Source: JAVBLG01 sp031553655 (GTDB lineage: Bacteria > Desulfobacterota > Desulfovibrionia > Desulfovibrionales > Desulfovibrionaceae). Taken from it: a DNA stretch of 64,000 bases. The stretch is from assembly GCA_031553655.1 (NCBI GenBank), contig JAVBLG010000049.1, positions 10,978-74,977 on the forward strand. Reading direction: 5' to 3'. This document shows positions 57,056-64,000 of the stretch, piece by piece; the stretch's first letter is position 1; each line of letters starts with the position of its first letter. The notes under the pieces were generated by a model. That model saw only the letters and a program-made list of their open reading frames with translations, made no database searches and had not been told where the DNA came from. A program made the translations under genes and the position numbers.

Positions 57056-59335
57056 TTATTCCTCAGTTTCCTCATACCCGCCCATAACCGGCAACAGAGG
57101 CTGAATGCTGTGCACGGCTATGGCCGAGGTGGAGGCATTGTGCAAAAAGGCGGACAAGCCCGGATTTAAAATGCCCATCAGACCGCCCATGAGAAAAATA
57201 CTGTTCCAGATCAGGGAGGTATGGAAATTTTTACGCACGCGCCCAAGGGCCAGACGCGAAATTTCCCTGGCGATGAGCAGCCCCTCAAGCCGCTCATTCA
57301 TCAATACAATGTCGGCCACTTCGCGGGCCATGTCCGCGCCTCCTGCCATGGCCACGCCCACATCGGCCGCGGATAGGGCCGGGGAATCGTTGATGCCGTC
57401 GCCCACCATAATTATCTTGCGGCCTTCATTGCGCAGAGATTCCACAAAAGCGGCCTTCTCTTCGGGCAGCATGCGGGCGCGGAATTCGTCCAATCCGGCT
57501 CTGGCCGCGATGCTCGCGGCGGTAAGCTCGCAGTCGCCGGTGAGCATGATCACCCGCTTTATGCCGTCACGGCGCAGGGCTTCCACCACCACCGGGGTTT
57601 CTTCGCGTATTTTGTCTTCAATCAGCAGAATACCGGCCAATTCGCCGCCTATGGCCAGATAAATCAGGCTGTGGCCCTTTGCGGCCTCGGCCCTGGCGAT
57701 CTGTTCCTGCTCCGGAGTTATGGCGATTTTTTCATCTTCCAGCACAAAATGCCCGCTGCCTATAAGCACCCGCTGCCCGCGCCAGGTGGAAGCTATGCCG
57801 TGGGCCACCAGAAAGTCCACCTTGGTATGCTCTTCACGATGCCGCAGATGCTCGGCCTCGGCGGCGCGCACCACGGCCTGGCCCATGGGATGGGGAAAAT
57901 GTTCCTCAAGGCAGGCCGCCAGACGCAGCACAGTGGAACGTGCGCGCTTGCCAAAGGGTATTACCCCGGCCAGCACTGGTTTTGCCTCGGTGAGCGTGCC
58001 GGTTTTGTCAAACACGATCACATCGGCCTCGGCCACCGCTTCCATGAACTTGCCGCCCTTGATCAGCACACCGTGCTCGGCGGCCTCGCGCATGGCCGTA
58101 AACATGGTAAGGGGCGTGGCCAGCCGTATGGCGCAAGAATAATCCACCAACAGCACCGAACCGGCGCGCATCGTATCTCCGGTGGCCGCGTACACCGCTC
58201 CGCTAAGCAGGAAGTTGTAAGGGACTATGGAGTCGGCCAGACGTTCGTAGCGTCCCTGGATGGAAGCCTTTACGCTTTCGGAGCGCTCAATGATGTTAAG
58301 AATGGCGTGAATTCTGGTGTCCGAGCCCACCTTGACCGCCTCCACAAGCAGCTCGCCTTCTTCCAGCACTGTTCCGGCATGGACAAAAGCCCCTTTGGCG
58401 CGATGCACGGGCAACGATTCGCCGGTCATGGAACTTTGGTTGACCATGCCCTCGCCCGAAAGCACGTTGCCGTCAACAGGCAGAATACTCCCGGCCCGCA
58501 CCACCACCGCGTCGCCAGGCCGCACCTGGGCATGTGGAATCTGATATTCCACTCCGCCCTCGCCGCGTACCCATACCTGATCAATATTCAGGGCCAGGCT
58601 GTCCGCCAGTTTGGCGCGAGACTTTTTGCGCGTCCAGTCCGCCAAATATTCACCCAGGGCGAAGAAAAATATGATTGACCCCAGAGAGCGGAAGTCGCGC
58701 CGCACCAGGCAGACCATCAGAGCCGCGCCGTCCAGAACTTCCAGATTGAGCCGCCCCCGCAGCAGTTGCCTGAACCCGGTAAAAATGTAGGGCAAGGCCC
58801 GGAAGGCCGATATGATTCCGGTTACAAAACCCGGCATGAACAGATTGGCGATACGCCTGGGAATGGGATTGACCACCGCCGCTTCCTCGTCGGAATCGCT
58901 TCCGACCAGCGCCCGCCCCCGATCCGTGGCCCGGGCCAGACGCAAGCCGCAGGGTTGAAGGCCAGCATCAGTCGATGCCGCAAAGGCTGGAATCCCCAAA
59001 TCTTGCCACCCCAGACTAAACACCCGGCAGATATTGGCGAGGCAGTCCGCCTCGTAATAAATCAACAGGCTGCCGGTACGCGGCGAAACGGTAATGTCCG
59101 TTCCATCCAAAAGCCGGGTCAGAGAAGCCAGGGCCGCCTCCACCCCGGCCGCGGCTCCCGGATGATAACGAGGCCGCAGACGCATGCGCCCGGACAAAAA
59201 ATGCACAATGGAAAATTCCTGCCGCGCCAGAAAATCAATGGCGCGATCCTCGCTACGCAAATGGAAATAGTCCACCTCATGGGTGTGAGCTCTACAGGTG
59301 GATATTTCACTTTTATTAAAAGATGCGGTACCCAT
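57056..59335 (-). CDS. P1B-type heavy-metal-transporting ATPase
   Basis: The 759-residue pump has two degenerate HMA-like N-terminal stretches, actuator TGES (SSMTGESLPVH), the phosphorylation site VFDKTGTLTEAK, the metal-ATPase HP motif HFPHPMGQAVV, and hinge MVGDGINDSPALSAADVG. In the transport helix the usual CPC is replaced by DYSCAIRLATPL, so a single Cys remains. Selectivity is thus uncertain; CtpC-like Zn or Mn export is a reasonable guess. A PacL-like partner gene precedes it and an HMA-like gene follows. The unit is an operon of three. Confidence 0.9.
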   Translation of the reverse strand: MGTASFNKSEISTCRAHTHEVDYFHLRSEDRAIDFLARQEFSIVHFLSGRMRLRPRYHPGAAAGVEAALASLTRLLDGTDITVSPRTGSLLIYYEADCLANICRVFSLGWQDLGIPAFAASTDAGLQPCGLRLARATDRGRALVGSDSDEEAAVVNPIPRRIANLFMPGFVTGIISAFRALPYIFTGFRQLLRGRLNLEVLDGAALMVCLVRRDFRSLGSIIFFFALGEYLADWTRKKSRAKLADSLALNIDQVWVRGEGGVEYQIPHAQVRPGDAVVVRAGSILPVDGNVLSGEGMVNQSSMTGESLPVHRAKGAFVHAGTVLEEGELLVEAVKVGSDTRIHAILNIIERSESVKASIQGRYERLADSIVPYNFLLSGAVYAATGDTMRAGSVLLVDYSCAIRLATPLTMFTAMREAAEHGVLIKGGKFMEAVAEADVIVFDKTGTLTEAKPVLAGVIPFGKRARSTVLRLAACLEEHFPHPMGQAVVRAAEAEHLRHREEHTKVDFLVAHGIASTWRGQRVLIGSGHFVLEDEKIAITPEQEQIARAEAAKGHSLIYLAIGGELAGILLIEDKIREETPVVVEALRRDGIKRVIMLTGDCELTAASIAARAGLDEFRARMLPEEKAAFVESLRNEGRKIIMVGDGINDSPALSAADVGVAMAGGADMAREVADIVLMNERLEGLLIAREISRLALGRVRKNFHTSLIWNSIFLMGGLMGILNPGLSAFLHNASTSAIAVHSIQPLLPVMGGYEETEE

Positions 59336-59356
59336 GAGGTGAACCTCCGGCGGAGT

Positions 59357-59602
59357 CTAGACTCCGGCCTTACGTTTTTCGCGCACGTCGCGGGCTTCGG
59401 CGGCTATATCGTCAAGATTTTCTTTGGCGGTTTCCGCGATTGTGGCCGCCTTATCCTTTATGTCCATGCCGTGACTCACAACTTTGGCCATGGCTTTCTT
59501 AAGATCCACAGAGCCGCCAGAAAGCAGCGACACTCCAACCGCGCCAACAAGCGCGCCGGCCCCCAAGGCGAGACCGTATTTCAAAAAATTCTCAGCGCCC
59601 AT
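59357..59602 (-). CDS. Small membrane-anchored protein, PacL/DUF5132-like
   Basis: The 81-residue product has an N-terminal transmembrane segment (YGLALGAGALVGAVGVSLL, about 8-26) and an amphipathic helical tail (LKKAMAKVVSHGMDIKDKAATIAETAKENLDDIAAEARDVREKR, spread over residues 34-77). Such proteins occur before P1B-ATPases; in mycobacteria the related PacL proteins assist CtpC. There is no metal-binding tail here. It is 21 bases upstream of the ATPase gene. AGGAGATAG precedes the ATG. Confidence 0.72.
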   Translation of the reverse strand: MGAENFLKYGLALGAGALVGAVGVSLLSGGSVDLKKAMAKVVSHGMDIKDKAATIAETAKENLDDIAAEARDVREKRKAGV

Positions 59603-59612
59603 AACTATCTCC

Positions 59613-60839
59613 TTATAATTGTTTCAGTTGTAATTTGATTTTCCGTTTTTTTTTAAGCAGCCCGAGATTTTCGGAGCAACACAAATAAGTGTCTTTCACT
59701 TCTGAGGCATATTCCTTGAGCGCGGAGGCCGAGCTGAATTGAGCCACAAAGTCATCCGTAACTTTGCTTGCGCAATCCATGCACAAATAGGCAATATTCA
59801 GCAGCGCATGGAAATTGTAGCCGTTGAAGCCGCCCATAAAATGCACCGGGCCTTCATCCAGGCGAGATACCGCCTTGGCGAACACGCCGGCATTGCCACG
59901 GCATATGTAGGCAACCTCAGAGTTGTTCGATTCTTTTTCCATGGTCGTCCCGAGAAACGGTTTAGAGGCTCCGAGCAATCGAAGATACTTGTCAGCAATG
60001 GCCGCCACCGGCTTGGGGCAACGAAATGACTGTGTAAGATAAAATACTTTACCACCAAGCTCTCTGGCGTGCTCCAGGCTGTCCACAGCTCCATTCCACC
60101 CGTAAATCTGCTGATAGGTGTCACCCACAAAGACTTTGCAGCCGTTTTGCCGCAACACAATATCCATCATGCACGGAGTTACGTCTTGGGCTTCGTCAAC
60201 AAGGATAATATCATAGGGCAGGGACGCGCCGTTTAACTGCATCAATTTCAGATAGGCATTGTGCGGAAAGGGTAAGGGACTGCCGTTTACCGGCTCGCCA
60301 CTGATGATGTATTGCCAGACCAAATCTACCATATGCCCAAGGTCGTCGATTTTTATGTCGGCGAAGCGCAAGGCGTTCGTAGTTTCCTCATCGGCATGTG
60401 CAAATAGCAATCCGGAAGGCGTCTGGGCCGCTGACGCGCAATATTTGGCAATCCATCTCTGAATAAGCCAGCAAATACAATGCGCATTTTCACTTTTGCT
60501 GTATTTTATTACAATTGGAAGCATTTCATACGGGCGAATCTCACCGATGCGTTCCGAAAAATATCTGCCATATCTCTGATAGGCCAGAGAGTGGATAGTC
60601 ATGGCGCTGACATGGCCCATGCCCTTGAATTTACTTTTGGCTTCGAGCGCCATGGCCTTGTTAAAGGCAAGGTACAAAATGCGGATTTTAGGTCGTAATG
60701 CCGCGAATACCTTAAGTGTGGATGTCTTGCCGCTCCCCGCGTAGGCCTGCACCACGGCCAAGCCGCCACGGGGTAAATCGACTTCAACCACAGCGCGTTG
60801 CTCCTCTGTAAGCCCCTCTGAGAATCCAGTATTTTTCAT
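59613..60839 (-). pseudogene. UvrD-like (F-box-helicase type) ATPase, truncated
   Basis: The 408-residue product holds the front half of a superfamily 1 helicase: AYAGSGKTSTL (Walker A, about 35-45), LAFNKAMALEAKSKF, VDEAQDVTPCM (Walker B), GDTYQQIYGWNGA (III), and SFRCPKPVAAIADKYL (IV). The part that should carry TAHKAKGLEW and the final Arg motif is absent. The protein ends in a lysine run (LLKKKRKIKLQLKQL) from an A9 tract at 59653-59661. A frameshift or deletion is likely. The GGGAG near 60850 is distant from the ATG at 60839. It sits between the ATPase operon and the excisionase gene. Confidence 0.7.
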
Positions 60840-60857
60840 TGTTGTCACTACTCCCAA

Positions 60858-61140
60858 AACAGGGATGGTAACAATAAAAATTATATACGCAATATTTTAA
60901 ATAGATAATAGCACAAAAAATATTTACATATCTCAGATTAATATGTTAAAATTATTAAGTATAATATTTTTTAATTTTTAATTACTTTATTTTAGCGAAT
61001 ATATATTGACTATATACGATTTATTTATTTATAAATAACATACAAAATGAATAAAAATTTTACAAGTGCAGCTTATGAATCAAAAATAAGCATAATACTG
61101 CGAAATAAATCCTTAATTATTAAAAAGGAGAAAACTATTT
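60858..61140. other. AT-rich intergenic region upstream of the excisionase-like gene
   Basis: These 283 bases are the most AT-rich stretch outside the TIR gene and contain no gene. They hold the divergent promoters of the truncated helicase and the excisionase-like gene. Short AT-rich tracts are frequent, but no clear repeat or operator stands out. Confidence 0.5.
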
Positions 61141-61362
61141 ATGAGTCAAGCGTCAGAGAGCATAGGTTATATTCCGCCAGCCGGACGTAAATATTTATTC
61201 ACGGAAGATCTTGTAAGAATTACAGGAATACCGGCAACAACTTGGCAAAAATGGCGCAGCCTCAAAAAAGGCCCGCCATATCGCAAAATGGGACGACGTC
61301 CAGTATATGATCCGGCTGATATGAGAAAGTGGGATGACGCTCAAAAAATCCTGACAGAATGA
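61141..61362 (+). CDS. AlpA/excisionase-like HTH protein
   Basis: The 73-residue protein carries an HTH_17/MerR-like winged helix (YLFTEDLVRITGIPATTWQKW, residues ~19-39; then KGPPYRKMGRRPVYDPADMRKW). It is of the AlpA/Xis type that directs integrase toward excision or regulates element genes. It converges with the integrase gene at 61499. AAAGGAG precedes the ATG. Confidence 0.85.
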   Translation: MSQASESIGYIPPAGRKYLFTEDLVRITGIPATTWQKWRSLKKGPPYRKMGRRPVYDPADMRKWDDAQKILTE

Positions 61363-61383
61363 ACAGAGGCGGTTGCAAGGAAC

Positions 61384-61481
61384 GGGGCCGGAATGGAAGG
61401 TCTAGCGGCAGCGATCAGCGTAGAGCTTGTGGTAGAGCCATCCATAGAAGTGTGAATCGGAACGAATATCATTCCGGCCCC
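61384..61481. repeat. 98-base structured spacer with 12-bp perfect inverted repeat
   Basis: GGGGCCGGAATG (61384-61395) and CATTCCGGCCCC (61470-61481) are perfect complements bracketing 74 bases with further short repeats (GTAGAGC twice, at about 61430 and 61442). It lies between the convergent excisionase-like and integrase genes. There is no T-run. It could be a small RNA, a factor-dependent terminator or a recombination-protein site. Confidence 0.55.
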
Positions 61482-61498
61482 ATAATCAACAATTTAAG

Positions 61499-62644
61499 CT
61501 AATTCTTCAAAATATCTCCGATTAAGGCAGCCTTTGCCTGAGCCTCTCCAGGGATCAGATGGGCGTATCGCTCGGTCATGACAATGCTGCTGTGCCGCAT
61601 CAATTCTCTCAATTCATGAAGGGTTACGGATCCTGATTGAGCCAGCCACGAGGCGAAAGTATGCCGGAGGGTGTGGAACCAGACTTTTTTGCGGCTGTCC
61701 ATAGAAGCGCGTTCCTTGGCATCTTCCGGCAGCAGCTTCAGATCCATGCACACTCGTTCGAAAGTGTCGCTGATCTGCTTTATTTTTTCTCCCTCGCGGG
61801 ATTGGAATATATATTCCACAGCCCCGCGCCCGTACCCTTCCAACAAGTCCAAAACCTCCGGCACAACACGCACCGCCACCCGGCGGCCTCCTTTTTCCGT
61901 AACCCACAATACTCCGCCCTTTTTATCCACGTCCGCCCCGGTCAGCCTGAATATTTCCGTACTGCGCAGACCGGTCTTGAGCGAGAGCCAGGACATGTCC
62001 CGCAATTGAGGGCTGCGCTTTTCCAAAGCATCCAGTAAAGCCCGAGCCTCATCCGGCGTAAGGAAGCGCTCGCCCTTGTTCTGAGGCCTCGGCAGGGATA
62101 TTCTGTCTCGTCCGAAAGGATTGACTCCTTCCCATTTGCCGCCGCGAATCGCATGATTCACTATGGCTCGGCAGGTTGCGAGAACCCTCAGCACGGAGGC
62201 CGGGGCATATTTTGCGCTTAAGACCTTTTTCAGATTATCGACGTGGTCGGTGCTAACAGTGCTAACAGGCAAATGCCCCAATGTGTTCCGCACATGCACT
62301 TTGTAGCGGTTAATTTCCTGTTTGGCGTATTTGCCCTCGCCTTCCAGCCAATTCATATAGGCATCGGCGATTTCATTCAGCGTGATAACATGCGCCCGCT
62401 CCTGAGATACGGCCTTTTCGCCTCTGGCGAGCTTCTCCAGAGCCTCGCGGCGCATATTGGCCGCTTTTTGTTCACTAAATCCTTCACTGCTCCAGCCGAC
62501 GGAAACCCATTTAAGTTTTCCGGCCTCACGGAGACAATAATCATAGCACCGGTCGGGCCGCCCGCTATGCCTGCGATGCGGATCCGTGGTTTCTCTCCAA
62601 TACACTCCTGGGAATCTACTTGATTTGACGCGCTTGTGAGCCAT
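61499..62644 (-). CDS. Tyrosine recombinase/integrase
   Basis: The 381-residue integrase has an N-terminal arm-binding domain, a core-binding SAM-like domain (about 85-170) and a catalytic domain with Arg227 (LKTGLRSTEIFRL), His324 and Arg327 (HTLRHTF), His351 (RHSSIVM) and the nucleophile Tyr360 (ERYAHL). It inserts a mobile element at a specific site; the 3' end of tRNA-fMet (62774) lies 130 bases upstream and is the likely target. GGAGG precedes the ATG. Confidence 0.95.
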   Translation of the reverse strand: MAHKRVKSSRFPGVYWRETTDPHRRHSGRPDRCYDYCLREAGKLKWVSVGWSSEGFSEQKAANMRREALEKLARGEKAVSQERAHVITLNEIADAYMNWLEGEGKYAKQEINRYKVHVRNTLGHLPVSTVSTDHVDNLKKVLSAKYAPASVLRVLATCRAIVNHAIRGGKWEGVNPFGRDRISLPRPQNKGERFLTPDEARALLDALEKRSPQLRDMSWLSLKTGLRSTEIFRLTGADVDKKGGVLWVTEKGGRRVAVRVVPEVLDLLEGYGRGAVEYIFQSREGEKIKQISDTFERVCMDLKLLPEDAKERASMDSRKKVWFHTLRHTFASWLAQSGSVTLHELRELMRHSSIVMTERYAHLIPGEAQAKAALIGDILKN

Positions 62645-62728
62645 GCCGGCAGCCTCCTTCGCTGCTCATCTTGCTGTTATCAGCCGTAGCAGATGCGCGC
62701 CATGTTAGCAATCTGTTAGCACCAGACG

Positions 62729-62763
62729 CAAAAAGGCGGTTAACATTTTCATGTTAACCGCCT
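62729..62763 (-). terminator. Terminator between tRNA-fMet and the integrase
   Basis: On the minus strand AGGCGGTTAACAT and ATGTTAACCGCCT form a perfect 13-bp stem with a GAAA loop, followed by a T-run. It ends the tRNA-fMet transcript before the integrase gene. Confidence 0.9.
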
Positions 62764-62773
62764 GATTTTGTTT

Positions 62774-62850
62774 TGGTTGCGGGGACAGGATTTGAACCTG
62801 CGGCCTTCGGGTTATGAGCCCGATGAGCTACCATGCTGCTCCACCCCGCG
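62774..62850 (-). tRNA. tRNA-fMet (CAT anticodon)
   Basis: The 77-base minus-strand sequence folds as an initiator tRNA. It starts CGCGGGG with an unpaired C1, has the anticodon loop GGGCTCATAACCC with three G-C pairs below the loop, TTCAAATC and encoded CCA. C1 and the three G-C pairs distinguish it from elongator tRNA-Met. It is the likely attachment site of the element. Confidence 0.96.
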
Positions 62851-63207
62851 TCGTGTTGTGTTTGCTGCGTGCAGCCAACTCGTAGTAAATATATTTTCGG
62901 TATGGTATTGTCAAGCTAAAAAAATAAATTATTATCTCATTCAAATATTTTTATGGAGGTTACAGATAAAATTATTACCATATTTATTTGTAAATATTCA
63001 CTATATTTTTATAAAAAGAATTTTAACCACATCGTCTCGGGCTATGGAGCGTCGCTTTCTGGCATTTTCAACGTTTTTACATTCGGTCGAATAAGTAATA
63101 TAGTTGTTGACGGTCGAGCATCCGGGCGGTTTTCTGGCGCGCGGAACATGAAACTCGCATTCGCTTTAACTTGAATATGTAAAAAATATATTGCATCGGA
63201 GGATACC
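62851..63207. other. AT-rich intergenic region between tRNA-fMet and fabD
   Basis: No gene can be supported in these 357 bases. On the minus strand, TTGACA and TATTTA (62886-62914, 17-bp spacer) form a promoter for the tRNA. The fabD ribosome binding site GGAGG is at its right end. Confidence 0.55.
62886..62914 (-). promoter_or_regulatory. Sigma-70-type promoter of tRNA-fMet
   Basis: TTGACA (62909-62914) and TATTTA (62886-62891) have a 17-bp spacer on the minus strand, 36 bases upstream of the mature tRNA 5' end. The -35 is a perfect consensus. Confidence 0.6.
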
Positions 63208-64000
63208 ATGTCGAATACCGCCATTCTTTTCCCTGGGCAAGGCGCACAGGAGCGCGGCATGGGCCGGGAAGCGGCCGAAGCGGACAATTTTTCCATGGAG
63301 CTTTGGAAAAAGGCTGAACGCATAAGCGGGCGACCTCTCAGAGAGATATATTGGGAAGGCGATGAAGCGGCCATGGCCGACACGGCTTCGCTTCAGCCTG
63401 CTCTCACCGTGGTGTGTTTAACTCTGTGGGGCAAGCTGTCCGGGCGCGTTAAGCCCAAAGCGGCCGCCGGGCACAGCCTTGGCGAATACAGTGCCCTTGC
63501 CGCCGCCGGAGTATTGAGTCTCGACGACACCCTGAATATGGTCACCCTGCGCGGGCGGCTCATGGCCGAGGCCGACCCTGGTCATCTTGGCTCCATGAGC
63601 GCAGTGCTCAAAATCAATCGTGAAGACACAGAAAGCATTGTGCGCGAAGTTGCGGAATCCAGCGGAGAGATAATTGTAGCCGCCAACTACAACACCCCCT
63701 CCCAGCTGATCATCAGCGGAACGGCCAAGGCCCTGGAAATTGCGGCCGCCAAGGTAAAAGAAAAAAAAGGCCGCGTTCTGCCGCTACGGGTTAGCGGGGC
63801 CTTCCACAGCCCACTGGTAGCCGAAGCCAATAAGGAACTAAGCCTGGCCCTCAAAAAAGCCGTATGGGGCAAACCGCGTTTTGCCGTCTACAGCAATGTC
63901 CGCGGCATGGCCATTTTTGATGGAGAGAGCCTCAGAGAAGCCATGCTTGAGCAAATGGCCTCGCCAGTGCGTTGGACCGAGCTTATCCGTGCCCAATGGC
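63208..64000 (+). CDS. fabD: Malonyl-CoA:ACP transacylase (C-terminus cut by window edge)
   Basis: The visible 264 residues are FabD, which loads malonyl groups on acyl carrier protein for fatty acid synthesis. It has AILFPGQGAQERGMG at the N-terminus, the nucleophile elbow GHSLGEYSALAAAG (Ser about 93) and the catalytic His in SGAFHSPLV (about 200). GGAGG precedes the ATG at 63208. It resumes the core chromosome beyond the integrated element. Confidence 0.95.
   Translation, partial: MSNTAILFPGQGAQERGMGREAAEADNFSMELWKKAERISGRPLREIYWEGDEAAMADTASLQPALTVVCLTLWGKLSGRVKPKAAAGHSLGEYSALAAAGVLSLDDTLNMVTLRGRLMAEADPGHLGSMSAVLKINREDTESIVREVAESSGEIIVAANYNTPSQLIISGTAKALEIAAAKVKEKKGRVLPLRVSGAFHSPLVAEANKELSLALKKAVWGKPRFAVYSNVRGMAIFDGESLREAMLEQMASPVRWTELIRAQW

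Noticed and set aside
1..64000. CRISPR array.
   Set aside because: No regularly spaced direct repeats and no cas genes were seen; the Cas4-like nuclease belongs to the recombination module.

Overview
The window looks like a chromosome segment of a Desulfovibrionaceae-type delta-proteobacterium (sulfate reducer or gut relative). This rests on the moderate GC content, the sigma-54-dependent ZraSR-like metal system, the CcmF haem-lyase gene and the overall gene style. The genus is an inference.

Positions 1-20.7 kb look like ordinary chromosome. On the minus strand come ccmF (cut by the window edge), an OmpH/Skp chaperone, and a PP2C phosphatase next to a Ser/Thr kinase that carries a C-terminal FGE-sulfatase-like domain. 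A metal-stress block follows: three small secreted or membrane proteins (ZraP-like, SHOCT, His-rich) with a good sigma-54 promoter, divergent from a ZraS-like kinase with a His-rich sensor loop and a ZraR-like activator. The rest is a run of single-gene stress and detoxification functions: RibD-C reductase, methyltransferase, AadA-like nucleotidyltransferase, ribB under an FMN riboswitch, AlkD-like protein, SMR pump, PPOX, alpha/beta hydrolase, ferredoxin-nitroreductase, PepE, SRPBCC and MFS.

Positions 20.7-24.9 kb hold a UvrD-type helicase that stops before its last motifs, followed by a strikingly AT-rich gene for a TIR / degenerate STAND / TPR-like protein, a probable anti-phage effector.

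Positions 24.9-39.4 kb hold one long minus-strand cluster that looks like the recombination and maintenance module of an integrative or conjugative element: HD hydrolase, CobT-like VWA protein, DUF3150, WGR, MoxR/CobS-like AAA+, SNF2-type helicase, DNA methylase, PD-(D/E)XK nuclease, three paralogous small proteins, ERF annealing protein and SSB. The most unusual feature of the window is here. Seven genes are each preceded by a leader of the same design: an SD-like segment A, an anti-SD segment B that can pair with A, and the true SD segment C that can pair with B instead. A small hairpin sits between A and B. It reads as a repeated cis-acting translational switch that coordinates the cluster.

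Positions 39.4-62.8 kb are accessory. They contain two 5'-truncated group II intron remnants sharing a 103-bp 3' end, a LysR-controlled RND pump, a DisA/DAC-like protein with an amidohydrolase, HU, GIY-YIG, and a MerR regulator whose 19-bp-spacer promoter type occurs before both an MBL-fold lipoprotein and an aldo-keto reductase. Also here are an alcohol dehydrogenase with an in-frame amber codon, a deleted MFS gene next to marR, a P1B-ATPase operon with a PacL-like partner, a truncated helicase, an excisionase-like gene and a tyrosine integrase. The integrase abuts the 3' end of tRNA-fMet, which marks the right-hand boundary of an integrated element. Chromosome resumes with fabD (cut by the window edge).
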